From Guptibacillus algicola (lineage in GTDB: Bacteria; Bacillota; Bacilli; Bacillales; Guptibacillaceae), in assembly GCF_020171805.1 (NCBI RefSeq), contig NZ_JAIVAF010000005.1, positions 186,001-250,000 on the forward strand: a DNA stretch of 64,000 nt, written 5' to 3'. Positions within the stretch are counted from its first letter, which is position 1; every line of letters begins with the position of its first letter. The notes beneath the pieces are model-generated. The model ran no database searches. It was not told the DNA's origin and saw nothing but the letters and a program-made list of their open reading frames with translations. Shown one piece after another: positions 10,104 to 19,288 of the stretch. The position numbers and the translations under genes were made by a program.

Positions 10104-10201
10104 TAAAGTTGTTCGAACAGTCGGGGGACATAACTCTTGTTCAACATCCAAGGTAAAGCGTTCTTACAAGAAAGAATGACATGAAAGGAGATTTTGCCAA
10201 C

Positions 10202-12310
10202 ATGGATGTTTTATTGATCATCAACTGGATTGCTTTCATTGTTGTAACCGCTTACGCATTCTTCTTATTTGGGTACGTTGTTAAAACGCGTTATGAATTT
10301 ATTAAGCTAGGAAAGAAAGCAGAATTCGATCGCTCCATGAAAGAACGACTTGAAGCGATCGTTGTAAAAGTATTTGGGCAAAAGAAATTATTAAAGGATA
10401 AGAAGAGTGGAACCATCCATGTCATGATGTTCTACGGTTTCCTACTCGTTCAGTTCGGTGCCATCGATATGGTTATCAAAGGTCTTTCACCTGGATCACA
10501 TCTACCGCTTGGACCATTGTATCCAGCGTTTACATTCTTCCAAGAACTTGTGACCGTCATGATCCTTGTAGCCGTTATCTGGGCATTTTACAGACGATAT
10601 ATCGAGGCGATCGCTCGATTGAAAAAAGGTTTTAAAGCAGGACTTGTCCTACTATTTATCGGATTACTAATGGTTTCTGTCCTTTTCGGAAACGGAATGG
10701 AAATAATTTGGCATAATATCGAATATTCTTGGAGTGCTCCTATAGCATCTGCCATCGCATTTGTTTTCTCTTGGATTAACGAGACTGCAGCCATCGCGCT
10801 ATTCTTTTTCTCATGGTGGGTTCATCTTCTCGTATTGTTAACGTTCCTCGTGTATGTACCACAATCGAAGCATGCACACTTAATTGCAGGACCAGTTAAC
10901 GTATTCCTTGGTCGTACACATAAGGTTGGACAGCTTGCATCGATCGATTTTGAAGATGAGAGCAAAGAAACATACGGTGTAAATACGATTGAAGACTTTA
11001 ACCAAAAGCAGCTTGTTGATCTCTACGCATGTGTAGAATGTGGACGCTGTACAAACATGTGCCCAGCGACAGCTACTGGTAAGATCCTTTCTCCAATGGA
11101 GCTGATCGTGAAGCTTCGTAATCATTTAACTGAAAAAGGCGCTGCAGTAACATCTAGAACACCTTGGATGCCAGCATACGCTTTCTCAGATACTTCTGGT
11201 AATCAGCTCGCTTATGAAGCACGTGGCCAGCAGGAGACGGCAGCTACGGCTGAAAGTCTTGTCGGTGATGAGTTGATTGGTAGCGTTATCACAGAAGAAG
11301 AAATCTGGGCATGTACAACGTGCCGTAACTGTGAAGATCAGTGCCCGGTTGAAAACGAGCACGTGGACAAGATCATCGATATGCGTCGTCACCTCGTCCT
11401 TATGGAAGGAAAGATGGACAGCGACGTTCAGCGTGCGATCACAAACATCGAGCGTCAAGGTAACCCTTGGGGAATCAGTCGTAAAGAGCGTGAGAACTGG
11501 CGCGACATGCGTGATGATATCGTTGTACCAACAGTGAAAGAGAAAGAAAAAGCTGGTGAAGAGTTTGAATACCTTTTCTGGGTTGGCTCAATGGGATCTT
11601 ACGATAATCGAAGCCAGAAAATCGCAGCTTCATTTGCCAAAATCATGAATGAAGCAGGCATTTCCTTTGCGATCCTCGGAAACAAAGAGAAGAATTCAGG
11701 AGATACGCCTCGTCGTGTAGGGAATGAGTTTTTATTCCAGGATCTCGCACAGAAAAACATCGAGACGTTCCAGAAACATAACATTTCAAAAATCGTTACG
11801 ATCGACCCTCATGCTTATAACTCTCTAAAAAATGAGTATCCAGAGTTTGGACTTGAAGCAGAGGTTTATCACCATACAGAACTTTTATATGACTGGATTA
11901 AAGAAGGAAAACTGAAGCCTGTAAACGAGGTCAATGAAAGAATCACGTATCACGATTCCTGTTACCTTGGAAGGTACAACGAAGTATACGATCCGCCACG
12001 TGAAATCTTACGCAGTATCCCTGGCGTAGAGGTAATCGAAATGGATCGAAATCGTGAAAACGGAATGTGCTGTGGTGCTGGTGGTGGTCTAATGTGGACG
12101 GAAGAAGATACAGGTTCACGTATCAACGTTACTAGAACTGAACAAGCACTAAGCGTGAAGCCATCTGTTATCGGAAGCGCTTGTCCGTATTGCTTAACGA
12201 TGATGAGTGATGGTACTAAGGCAAAAGAAGCAGAAGAAGAAGTTGCTACACTTGATATCGTCGAAATCCTTGAACGTTCGATCGTTCAAGAAGAAGCGAT
12301 TGTTCAATAA
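10202..12310 (+). CDS. fadF: Membrane iron-sulfur oxidoreductase FadF (heterodisulfide reductase-like)
   Basis: Predicted to pass electrons from acyl-CoA dehydrogenase/ETF to membrane quinone during beta-oxidation. The 702-residue protein has a membrane N-terminal half with several hydrophobic helices like the nitrate reductase gamma/DsrM cytochrome subunit. Two ferredoxin clusters follow (CVECGRCTNMCPA and CTTCRNCEDQCPV), then CCG-type Cys-rich domains with SCYLGRYN and GMCCGAGGG, and SACPYCLTM near the end. ATG 10202 follows AAAGGAG. It is separated from the thiolase gene by a terminator and own promoter elements, and shares an operator with it. Confidence 0.93.
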   Translation: MDVLLIINWIAFIVVTAYAFFLFGYVVKTRYEFIKLGKKAEFDRSMKERLEAIVVKVFGQKKLLKDKKSGTIHVMMFYGFLLVQFGAIDMVIKGLSPGSHLPLGPLYPAFTFFQELVTVMILVAVIWAFYRRYIEAIARLKKGFKAGLVLLFIGLLMVSVLFGNGMEIIWHNIEYSWSAPIASAIAFVFSWINETAAIALFFFSWWVHLLVLLTFLVYVPQSKHAHLIAGPVNVFLGRTHKVGQLASIDFEDESKETYGVNTIEDFNQKQLVDLYACVECGRCTNMCPATATGKILSPMELIVKLRNHLTEKGAAVTSRTPWMPAYAFSDTSGNQLAYEARGQQETAATAESLVGDELIGSVITEEEIWACTTCRNCEDQCPVENEHVDKIIDMRRHLVLMEGKMDSDVQRAITNIERQGNPWGISRKERENWRDMRDDIVVPTVKEKEKAGEEFEYLFWVGSMGSYDNRSQKIAASFAKIMNEAGISFAILGNKEKNSGDTPRRVGNEFLFQDLAQKNIETFQKHNISKIVTIDPHAYNSLKNEYPEFGLEAEVYHHTELLYDWIKEGKLKPVNEVNERITYHDSCYLGRYNEVYDPPREILRSIPGVEVIEMDRNRENGMCCGAGGGLMWTEEDTGSRINVTRTEQALSVKPSVIGSACPYCLTMMSDGTKAKEAEEEVATLDIVEILERSIVQEEAIVQ

Positions 12311-12315
12311 GAAGG

Positions 12316-12375
12316 CACAAAAGGAAGCTTATGCGGGAGGGAACTCCGGTGTGAGCTCCTTCCTTTGTGTTTTAT
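12316..12375 (+). terminator. Terminator of fadF
   Basis: CACAAAAGGAAG pairs with CTTCCTTTGTG (one bulged A) around a smaller GGAG/CTCC hairpin, followed by a T-rich stretch. It ends fadF before the mmgA control region. Confidence 0.75.
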
Positions 12376-12390
12376 TATGAGAAAACAGGG

Positions 12391-12404
12391 TGAACGAGCG
12401 TTCA
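12391..12404 (+). promoter_or_regulatory. TetR-type operator before mmgA
   Basis: TGAACG-AG-CGTTCA is a perfect 6-bp inverted repeat with a 2-base spacer, the same geometry and nearly the same bases as the fadF operator. It is the only other such site found near this gene block. Confidence 0.7.
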
Positions 12405-12426
12405 GTCGCTTATGTATCAGGATTTT

Positions 12427-12440
12427 TGAGAGCGTTTTCA
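12427..12440 (+). promoter_or_regulatory. Probable CcpA cre site before mmgA
   Basis: TGAGAGCGTTTTCA differs from the cre consensus TGWAANCGNTNWCA at one position. The mmg operon of B. subtilis is known to be catabolite-repressed, which supports the reading. Confidence 0.62.
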
Positions 12441-12462
12441 ACTAATTGAGGAGGTTTTTAGA

Positions 12463-13641
12463 ATGGGCAAAACAGTTATTGTGAGTGGAGTTAGAACACC
12501 TTTTGGAAAATTCGGCGGAGCACTTAAATCTCTGGAAGCTTCACAGCTAGGTGGCATTGCAATCAAGGAATCATTGAAGCGCGCAGGTATCGACGGAGAT
12601 CAAGTCGGTGAAGTCATCATGGGTTCAGTCCTTCAAGGTGGTCAGGGTCAGATTCCATCTCGTCAGGCAGCAAGACATGCTGGAATTCCTTGGGAAGTGA
12701 AAACGGAAACGATCAACAAAGTATGTGCATCTGGACTTCGTAGTGTCACGATGGCTGATCAAATCATTCGCGCAGGTGATGAAGAAGTAATCGTCGCAGG
12801 TGGTATGGAATCGATGAGCAATGCGCCTTACATTATGAAAGAAGCACGCTTTGGGATGCGTATGGGAGATAAGAAAATCGTCGACCTTATGGTACATGAT
12901 GGTCTTACGTGCTCATTCGATGGATGCCATATGGGTGTTTACGGAAATACGACGGCAGAGGAATATGAAGTATCAAGAGAAGAACAAGACAAATGGGCTT
13001 TTAGAAGTCAAGAGCGCGCTGTAAAGGCAATGGAAGAGGGGATTTTCGCTGAAGAAATCGTACCTGTTGAAGTGCCACAGCGTAAAGGCGAGCCGCTTTT
13101 GGTCGAGCACGATGAGGCGCCTAGAAAAGGAACAACAGTTGAGAGTCTTGGAAATCTAAAGCCGGTATTTGGTGCTGACGGAACGATCACTGCAGGAAAT
13201 GCGCCTGGCGTCAACGATGGAGCAGGTGCGCTTGTATTGATGTCTGAAGAACGTGCAGAAAAAGAAGGCAAAGAGACAATGGCAACGATTCTTGCTCATA
13301 CAGCGATCGCGGTGGAAGCGAAAGACTTCCCGCAAACGCCAGGCCTCGTAATTAATGAACTACTTAAGAAAACAGGCAAGACACTCGACGATATCGATTT
13401 GTTTGAAATAAACGAAGCATTTGCAGCTGTTGCACTCGCAAGCGGAAAAATTGCTTCCTTAGATGAAGAAAAGGTTAATGTTCATGGCGGTGCAGTTGCT
13501 CTAGGTCATCCGATCGGCGCTAGTGGTTCACGCATTCTAATCACGCTTGTTCATGAGTTGAAAAGACGCGGCGGTGGCGTAGGTATTGCAGCGATATGCA
13601 GTGGCGGCGGTCAAGGCGATGCAATCATGGTGCAGGTATAA
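12463..13641 (+). CDS. mmgA: Acetyl-CoA acetyltransferase (thiolase)
   Basis: Thiolytic cleavage of 3-ketoacyl-CoA or, in reverse, acetoacetyl-CoA formation. The 392-residue protein carries the acyl-enzyme Cys in [10 protein letters not shown] (near residue 89), the NEAFA loop, the catalytic His in [14 protein letters not shown] and the second Cys in CSGGGQGDA near 378. GAGGAGG precedes ATG 12463. It opens a run with 13-21 bp gaps through mmgB and mmgC, the order of the B. subtilis mother-cell metabolic operon. Control by a TetR operator and a cre is likely from the sites upstream. Confidence 0.95.
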   Translation: MGKTVIVSGVRTPFGKFGGALKSLEASQLGGIAIKESLKRAGIDGDQVGEVIMGSVLQGGQGQIPSRQAARHAGIPWEVKTETINKVCASGLRSVTMADQIIRAGDEEVIVAGGMESMSNAPYIMKEARFGMRMGDKKIVDLMVHDGLTCSFDGCHMGVYGNTTAEEYEVSREEQDKWAFRSQERAVKAMEEGIFAEEIVPVEVPQRKGEPLLVEHDEAPRKGTTVESLGNLKPVFGADGTITAGNAPGVNDGAGALVLMSEERAEKEGKETMATILAHTAIAVEAKDFPQTPGLVINELLKKTGKTLDDIDLFEINEAFAAVALASGKIASLDEEKVNVHGGAVALGHPIGASGSRILITLVHELKRRGGGVGIAAICSGGGQGDAIMVQV

Positions 13642-13660
13642 CTAAGAGGGAGGAATGAAC

Positions 13661-14515
13661 ATGGAAATCAAATCAGTAATGGTCATCGGTGCAGGACAAA
13701 TGGGATCTGGAATCGCACAGGTTTGTGCGATGGCAGGATACAAGGTGTACTTGAACGATCTTAAGCAAGAATTTATTGATAAAGGGTTATCAAGAATCGA
13801 AGGCAATCTTTCTAAGCAGGTAGAGAAGGAACGAATTTCTCAAAAAGACCTCATCAGAGGGATGGATCTTGTGCAAGGAACAACAGATCTTAATGACGCT
13901 AAGAACGTTGATATCGTGATTGAAGCAGCTGTCGAGAACATGGAAGTAAAGTGTAACCTTTTCTCTCGTCTTGATGAAATCGCACAAGACCATACGATTC
14001 TCGCAACGAATACGTCATCACTTCCAATCACTGAAATTGCCGCAGTAACAAAGCGTCCAGAAAAAGTGATCGGCATGCACTTTATGAACCCTGTTCCTGT
14101 CATGAAATTAGTCGAGATCATCAAAGGTCTTGCGACGACTGAAGAAACGTTCAATGCAGTTGAAACGCTCGCTAAACATTTGAAAAAGTCTCCGGTTGAA
14201 GTAAATGATTTCCCAGGCTTCGTATCGAACCGCATCTTGATGCCGATGATCAATGAAGCGATTTATACGGTATACGAAGGGGTTTCATCTCCAGAAGATA
14301 TCGACCAAGTAATGAAGCTTGGAATGAACCATCCGATGGGGCCCCTTACTCTTGCTGATTTTATTGGTCTCGACACATGTCTGTATATTATGGAAACGCT
14401 CCAGGAAGGCTTTGGGGACGACAAATATCGCCCATGCCCGCTGCTCCGCAAGTATGTAAAAGCCGGCTGGTTAGGACGTAAGACTGGAAGAGGATTCTAC
14501 CAGTATCAGGATTAA
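13661..14515 (+). CDS. mmgB: 3-hydroxybutyryl-CoA dehydrogenase
   Basis: NAD-dependent oxidation of 3-hydroxyacyl-CoA to 3-ketoacyl-CoA. The Rossmann motif GAGQMGSGIAQ is at the N terminus, followed by the HFMNPVPVMKLVEII catalytic-His block and the C-terminal dimer domain with NRILMPMINEA. The 284-residue length is normal. ATG 13661 lies 7 bases after GGGAGG; the in-frame ATG at 13655 is too close to it. It lies between the thiolase and the first acyl-CoA dehydrogenase. Confidence 0.95.
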   Translation: MEIKSVMVIGAGQMGSGIAQVCAMAGYKVYLNDLKQEFIDKGLSRIEGNLSKQVEKERISQKDLIRGMDLVQGTTDLNDAKNVDIVIEAAVENMEVKCNLFSRLDEIAQDHTILATNTSSLPITEIAAVTKRPEKVIGMHFMNPVPVMKLVEIIKGLATTEETFNAVETLAKHLKKSPVEVNDFPGFVSNRILMPMINEAIYTVYEGVSSPEDIDQVMKLGMNHPMGPLTLADFIGLDTCLYIMETLQEGFGDDKYRPCPLLRKYVKAGWLGRKTGRGFYQYQD

Positions 14516-14535
14516 CATCAAGAGGAGGAACAGAG

Positions 14536-15678
14536 ATGGAGCTTGTTTTTACTGAAGAACAAAAAATGATGCAAAAGATGGTCAGAGATTTTGCAGAAAA
14601 AGAAATTGCGCCATTCGTTGAGAAGATGGAAGAAACCGATGAATTCCCACGTGACATCATCAAGCGTATGGGTGAACTCGGTCTAATGGGTATTCCCATT
14701 CCTGAAGCATATGGTGGAGCGGAGATGGACTACACCTCTTATATCATAGCGATTCATGAGCTTTCAAAGGTTAGTGCCACAATCGGCGTAATCTTATCTG
14801 TGCATACATCTGTTGGCACACTGCCTATCCTGAATTTTGGAACAGAAGAACAGAAACAGCGATATATTCCAAAGCTTGCAACAGGAGAGTACCTCGGCGC
14901 ATTTGCGCTAACTGAAGCAGGTTCTGGTTCTGATGCGAGCAGCATGAAAACGCGTGCTGTCCGTGATGGAGATCACTATAAGCTAAACGGCTCTAAAGTT
15001 TTCATCACGAACGGCGGCGAAGCGGACACGTACGTTGCATTCGCACGCACGAATGCAGAGGAAAAAGGAAGTAAGGGAGTTACGGCATTTATCGTCCATA
15101 AAGATACCCCAGGATTCAGCATCGGGAAGAAAGAAAAGAAAATGGGATTGAACGGTTCAAATACAGTCGAAATTATTTTTGATAACGCACGTGTTCCTGT
15201 TGAGAACCGACTCGGTGAAGAAGGGCAAGGCTTCAAGATCGCGATGGCAAACCTAGAGAGTGGTCGAATCGGAATCGCAGCACAATCTCTTGGTATTGCA
15301 GAAGCCGCACTAAATTATTCTGTCTCCTATGCAAAAGAAAGACAGCAATTTGGTAAACCGATCGGACAAAACCAAGGACTTGGGTTCAAGCTTGCAGATA
15401 TGGCAACAGAAGTAGAAGCAGCCAAACTATTAACCTATCGCGCTGCAGATCTCAAAAACCAAGGCATTCCATGCATGCAACAAGTCTCAATGGCGAAACT
15501 ATTCGCCTCAAAAGCAGCCGTAAAAGCATCCATCGAAGCCGTCCAAGTCTACGGAGGCTACGGCTACACAAAAGACTACCCAGTAGAACGCCTTTTCAGA
15601 GACGCAAAAGTCTGCGAAATCTACGAAGGCACGAGTGAAATACAGAAGATCGTGATTAGTAGGGGTATGATGAAGTAA
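14536..15678 (+). CDS. mmgC: Acyl-CoA dehydrogenase (MmgC type)
   Basis: FAD enzyme introducing the 2,3-double bond into acyl-CoA and passing electrons to ETF. The 380-residue protein shows the signatures [14 protein letters not shown] and [18 protein letters not shown], and [28 protein letters not shown] with the catalytic Glu in IYEGT. It resembles MmgC ([22 protein letters not shown]). Base composition near the 3' end shifts to A and C at third positions (about 15470-15630), unlike the upstream part. Two bases after its stop the five-unit repeat array begins. Confidence 0.93.
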   Translation: MELVFTEEQKMMQKMVRDFAEKEIAPFVEKMEETDEFPRDIIKRMGELGLMGIPIPEAYGGAEMDYTSYIIAIHELSKVSATIGVILSVHTSVGTLPILNFGTEEQKQRYIPKLATGEYLGAFALTEAGSGSDASSMKTRAVRDGDHYKLNGSKVFITNGGEADTYVAFARTNAEEKGSKGVTAFIVHKDTPGFSIGKKEKKMGLNGSNTVEIIFDNARVPVENRLGEEGQGFKIAMANLESGRIGIAAQSLGIAEAALNYSVSYAKERQQFGKPIGQNQGLGFKLADMATEVEAAKLLTYRAADLKNQGIPCMQQVSMAKLFASKAAVKASIEAVQVYGGYGYTKDYPVERLFRDAKVCEIYEGTSEIQKIVISRGMMK

Positions 15679-15680
15679 AG

Positions 15681-16276
15681 AAAAGCGGAGGCGACTGGTC
15701 TGGCTCGACAAGCGCTGGAACCTTTTCAAATGAACACGCTCTTTGTGTTCAATTGAAAAGGTGAAGCGACTCGAGAGCCAAGGAGCCGCAGCTAGCCAGG
15801 AAAAGCGAAGGGGAGCGTTCAGAAACAGCAATATTGGAACTCTCGAATGGGAACACGTTCTTTGTGTTCCTGTGAGAGAGTGAAATATTGAAGTTTCTGC
15901 GACCCGCAGCTAGCCAGGAAAAGCGGAGGCGCCCGTCAAGCCCCGACAGGCGTTGGAACCTTTTCGAATGAACACGATTTGTGTGTTCAATCGAAAAGGT
16001 GAAACGACCCGAGGGGCTGGGCGCTGCAGCTCGACACGAAAAGCGGAACGGGCCGCTTAGCCCCGACAGGCGCTGGAGCCATATCAAATGAACACGTTTT
16101 TTGTGTTCAATTGATATGGTGAAGCGACCCGAGGGGCTGGCCAGTGCAGCTGGACACGAAAAGTGGAGCGGGCTCGTTTAAATCCGTAGGATGTTGGAGC
16201 TCGTGAGGATGAGACGCTTTTTGTCTCACCCGAAGGGGCGAAACGGCTGAAGGATTTCGCCCGTGAAGCTAGACAG
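15681..16276 (+). repeat. Tandem array of five 118-120 bp structured repeats
   Basis: Five head-to-tail units start with AAAAGCGGA-like borders at 15681, 15801, 15919, 16039 and 16159. Each has a central hairpin, for example CCTTTTCAA-A-TGAACAC ... GTGTTCA-A-TTGAAAAGG in the first, an outer stem, a GGTGAAGCGAC-like strand and a GCAGCTAG-like 3' border. Units three and four keep the stem with paired changes (TTCGA/TCGAA and ATATCAA/TTGATAT). Unit two uses a different stem set (CAGAAAC/GTTTCTG) and unit five a TGAGAC/GTCTCA core. They separate mmgC from acdA. No coding capacity is credible. Confidence 0.93.
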
Positions 16277-16328
16277 AAAAACCGGAGGGAGCCCATATAC
16301 ATCCCTCCCACCCTAGAATCAATCAGCT

Positions 16329-16420
16329 AATAAAATCCCATTCTAGACAATAAAATCAAATTTTAGCTAATAAATCGGCAAATTGGACAATAAAACGTCC
16401 TTCCGCCCAATAAATCAATA
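16329..16420 (+). repeat. 20-bp ladder of AATAAA motifs
   Basis: AATAAA occurs at 16329, 16349, 16369, 16389 and 16409, an exact 20-bp period. The bases before each box are GCT, GAC, GCT, GAC and CCC, and TT lies about 13-14 bases after each box start in the first four. It lies between the five-unit array and acdA. The rest of the gap to 16506 shows only the acdA ribosome site. I do not recognise this element. Confidence 0.8.
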
Positions 16421-16506
16421 CAAACCACCCAAAAGGAGCACATCTAGACCCCACCAAGAGAGAAAACGCTCCTTCTCACACATAAACCTAAAGGAGAGAA
16501 CCTCAT

Positions 16507-17649
16507 ATGAACTTTCAACTTTCAGAAGAACATGAAATGCTACGGAAAATGGTGCGTGACTTTGCTAAGAAAGAAGTAGAACCAACAGCTGGTGAGCGTG
16601 ATGAAGAAGAACGCTTCGATCGCGAGCATTTTACACATATGGCTGAGCTTGGCTTAACTGGGATCCCTTGGTCAGAGGAATACGGCGGCATTGGATCTGA
16701 CTACTTAAGCTACGTAATCGCAGTTGAAGAGCTTTCAAGAGTTTGTGCATCAACTGGTGTAACGTTATCTGCACATACATCTCTAGCTGGGTGGCCTGTA
16801 CACGCATTTGGTACGGAAGAGCAAAAGCAGAAGTTCCTTCGTCCGATGGCAGAAGGAAAAATGATGGGAGCTTATGGTCTTACTGAGCCAGGATCAGGTT
16901 CCGACGCAGGTGGCATGAAAACGACAGCAAAGCTTGACGGTGACCACTATGTGATCAATGGTTCAAAGATCTTCATCACAAATGGTGGGGAAGCGGAAAT
17001 CTATATCGTGTTTGCACAAACGGACAAAGAAAAGCGGCATAAAGGGATCACCGCGTTCATCGTAGAAAGTGATACTCTAGGATTCTCTGTTGGAAAGAAG
17101 GAAAAGAAACTAGGAATTCGTTCTTCTCCTACGACTGAAATCATTTTTGAAGACTGCCGCGTTCCGGTTGCGAATCGTCTTGGCGATGAAGGTCAAGGTT
17201 TTAAGATCGCCATGAAGACGCTAGACGGTGGACGTAATGGGATCGCAGCTCAAGCGGTTGGGATTGCACAAGGAGCACTTGATGCGGCTACAGCTTACGC
17301 GAAAGAACGTAAGCAGTTCGGTAAAGCGATCGGTGAAAACCAGGGAATCGGTTTTAAGCTTGCTGACATGGCGACAAAGGTCGAAGCTGCAAGACTACTA
17401 ACCTATCAGGCTGCTTGGAAAGAGAGTCAGGGACTTCCTTACGGAAAAGAATCGGCGATGTCTAAGTTATATGCAGGTGACATTGCGATGGAAGTAACAA
17501 CAGAAGCTGTTCAAGTGTTTGGCGGTTATGGGTACACGAAAGATTACCCTGTTGAACGCTATATGAGAGATGCGAAAATAACGCAAATTTATGAAGGAAC
17601 TAACGAAATTCAGCGTCTTGTTATTTCAAGAATGCTATTAGCTGATTAA
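16507..17649 (+). CDS. acdA: Acyl-CoA dehydrogenase AcdA (short/branched-chain type)
   Basis: Second FAD acyl-CoA dehydrogenase of the block, 380 residues, very like B. subtilis AcdA ([54 protein letters not shown]). The catalytic Glu is in [14 protein letters not shown] at the C terminus, and [12 protein letters not shown] and ITNGG line the FAD/substrate site. AAAGGAG precedes ATG 16507. The repeat array now lies between it and mmgC. Downstream, meaB, the TetR gene and icmF follow with gaps of 13-20 bp, so the four probably form one operon for branched acyl-CoA breakdown. Confidence 0.94.
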   Translation: MNFQLSEEHEMLRKMVRDFAKKEVEPTAGERDEEERFDREHFTHMAELGLTGIPWSEEYGGIGSDYLSYVIAVEELSRVCASTGVTLSAHTSLAGWPVHAFGTEEQKQKFLRPMAEGKMMGAYGLTEPGSGSDAGGMKTTAKLDGDHYVINGSKIFITNGGEAEIYIVFAQTDKEKRHKGITAFIVESDTLGFSVGKKEKKLGIRSSPTTEIIFEDCRVPVANRLGDEGQGFKIAMKTLDGGRNGIAAQAVGIAQGALDAATAYAKERKQFGKAIGENQGIGFKLADMATKVEAARLLTYQAAWKESQGLPYGKESAMSKLYAGDIAMEVTTEAVQVFGGYGYTKDYPVERYMRDAKITQIYEGTNEIQRLVISRMLLAD

Positions 17650-17663
17650 GAAGGATGAGTAGC

Positions 17664-18617
17664 ATGGAATCACTTGCAGAACGAATTTCGAAACGCGATG
17701 AACGTGCACTGGCAAAAGCGATCAGTTTAGTTGAAAACGACGCAGAAGGAAAACTTGAGCTGTTAAAAGACATTCACCCCATGACTGGACGTGCGCATTA
17801 TATCGGATTAACTGGCTCACCTGGTGCAGGTAAAAGCTCACTCGTCAATCGCCTCATCACGTACCTGAGAAAGTTAGACCTTACTGTCGGGGTCGTGGCC
17901 GTTGATCCCACGAGCCCCTTCAGTGGAGGTGCTCTTCTAGGAGACCGCGTGCGGATGGCCGAGCATTTTACTGACCCGGGCGTCTTTATCCGGAGCATGG
18001 GTACAAGAGGTAGTCTAGGGGGATTGTCACGAACGTCAAAAGAAACAGTAAGGCTCATGGATGCGTTCGGATTCGATGTCATTTTAATCGAAACAGTAGG
18101 TGTGGGGCAGTCAGAATTAGACATTATGAAGATTGCTGATTCCATAGCCGTCTTATTAAATCCAGGCAGTGGTGATGTTGTTCAGGTGTTCAAAGCTGGA
18201 ATCATGGAAATTGCCGATATGTTCATCGTAAACAAAGCGGATTTGTCAGGTGTTCCGAAGTTACTAGCAGAGCTTGAAAGCATGCTGGATATCGTGAAGC
18301 ATGATGCTGACTGGCGCCCTCCTATCGTTAAGACGGTTTCTGTGAAGAATCAAGGAATCGATGAAGTGTGGGAGCGATTGACGGAGCACATACAATACAT
18401 GAAAGAATCTGGTGAACGGGATCGGAGGAGGAAAACCTCTCTTGAACGTGAAGTAATCGAAGTGGTTCATGCTGAAATGATGAAGAGGTTAGTCGAGAAA
18501 GAAGAGCAGAACAACAAAAGCTGGGTAGAAGATGTAAAGAATGGGTCGATCGATCCTTATTCAGCTGCAGTCAGGCTACTGGATGACTATTACGGAGAGA
18601 AAGTAGACAAAGGCTGA
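17664..18617 (+). CDS. meaB: MeaB/ArgK-type GTPase, methylmalonyl-CoA mutase chaperone
   Basis: G3E-family P-loop GTPase that loads and protects adenosylcobalamin mutases. The 317-residue protein has the Walker A GSPGAGKSS near residue 51, [19 protein letters not shown] with the switch region, the Walker B ETVGVGQSE and the base-recognition NKAD. ATG 17664 is preferred; the in-frame ATG at 17655 touches the AAGGAT site. IcmF, encoded two genes away, already contains a fused GTPase domain of the same family, so a free-standing MeaB suggests a second B12 mutase elsewhere or a helper role. Confidence 0.92.
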   Translation: MESLAERISKRDERALAKAISLVENDAEGKLELLKDIHPMTGRAHYIGLTGSPGAGKSSLVNRLITYLRKLDLTVGVVAVDPTSPFSGGALLGDRVRMAEHFTDPGVFIRSMGTRGSLGGLSRTSKETVRLMDAFGFDVILIETVGVGQSELDIMKIADSIAVLLNPGSGDVVQVFKAGIMEIADMFIVNKADLSGVPKLLAELESMLDIVKHDADWRPPIVKTVSVKNQGIDEVWERLTEHIQYMKESGERDRRRKTSLEREVIEVVHAEMMKRLVEKEEQNNKSWVEDVKNGSIDPYSAAVRLLDDYYGEKVDKG

Positions 18618-18636
18618 GGAAGGGGCTGGGTATTCG

Positions 18637-19275
18637 GTGAGAAAAAATGTTCCTTCCATGGTGAAGGATGAAAAGCTGATCCAGAAACGAAGAGAGCAAA
18701 TGATCAAAGCCGCTGTGACACTTTTTAAAGAAAAAGGATTCCATAGAACAACAACGAGGGAAATCGCTCGTGTCGCAGGATTTAGTATCGGAACGCTTTA
18801 TGAATATATTCGGAAGAAAGAAGACGTACTCTATCTTGTGTGTGACAGCATCTATGACGAAGTGCGCGAGAGATTAGAAGAGCAGATCAAACCTGATGTG
18901 AAGGGAATCGATCGCTTGAAACAGGCGCTTCATGCATTTTATCAAGTGATGGATGACTTTCAGGATGAAGTGCTCGTGATGTATCAAGAAGCGAAGTCGC
19001 TGCCACAGGAGACGCTGCCTTACGTGTTGAAGAAAGAAATTGGCATGGCAGAAATTTTTGAGAAGCTCATTCAGGACTGTGTAGACGAAGGCATGCTTCA
19101 TCTGACGGATGAAGAAATTTACGGGGCATCTCATAACATACTCGTTCAGGGGCAGATGTGGGCGTTCAGACGCTGGGCACTTCGCTCTCATTACACGATT
19201 GAAGAATTTACGAAAATGCAGGAGGCGTTCATCATTCAAGCGCTAAACCCTGTTAATACAGCGAATAGAACGTGA
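18637..19275 (+). CDS. TetR/AcrR family transcriptional regulator
   Basis: A 212-residue repressor. The N-terminal helix-turn-helix reads [44 protein letters not shown] (about residues 26-68, quoted in part by its key words [14 protein letters not shown] and KKEDVL). The rest is a helical ligand-binding domain, probably for an acyl-CoA. GTG 18637 follows GAGGAAGGGG; an ATG seven codons later lacks a site. It is embedded between meaB and icmF. It is not clearly the ortholog of B. subtilis FadR, but is the obvious candidate for the paired operators at 10027 and 12391. Confidence 0.85.
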   Translation: MRKNVPSMVKDEKLIQKRREQMIKAAVTLFKEKGFHRTTTREIARVAGFSIGTLYEYIRKKEDVLYLVCDSIYDEVRERLEEQIKPDVKGIDRLKQALHAFYQVMDDFQDEVLVMYQEAKSLPQETLPYVLKKEIGMAEIFEKLIQDCVDEGMLHLTDEEIYGASHNILVQGQMWAFRRWALRSHYTIEEFTKMQEAFIIQALNPVNTANRT

Positions 19276-19288
19276 AGGAGGAAACAGT

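Noticed and set aside
15681-16276. CRISPR array
   Set aside because: Units are about 120 bp, mostly conserved throughout, have no short direct repeat with unique spacers, and no cas genes are near.
15681-16276. Classical insertion sequence or integron cassette array
   Set aside because: No transposase or integrase gene, no terminal inverted repeats with target duplication visible; a non-autonomous element driven from elsewhere remains possible.
15749-16311. Antisense open frames through the repeat units with a recurring RFTFSIEH...RV..K.FQRLS-like peptide
   Set aside because: They run against the repeats, lack ribosome sites, and repeat only because the unit is about 120 bp (a multiple of three). 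The covarying stems explain the conservation better than a protein. Such frames may appear as spurious hypothetical proteins in databases.
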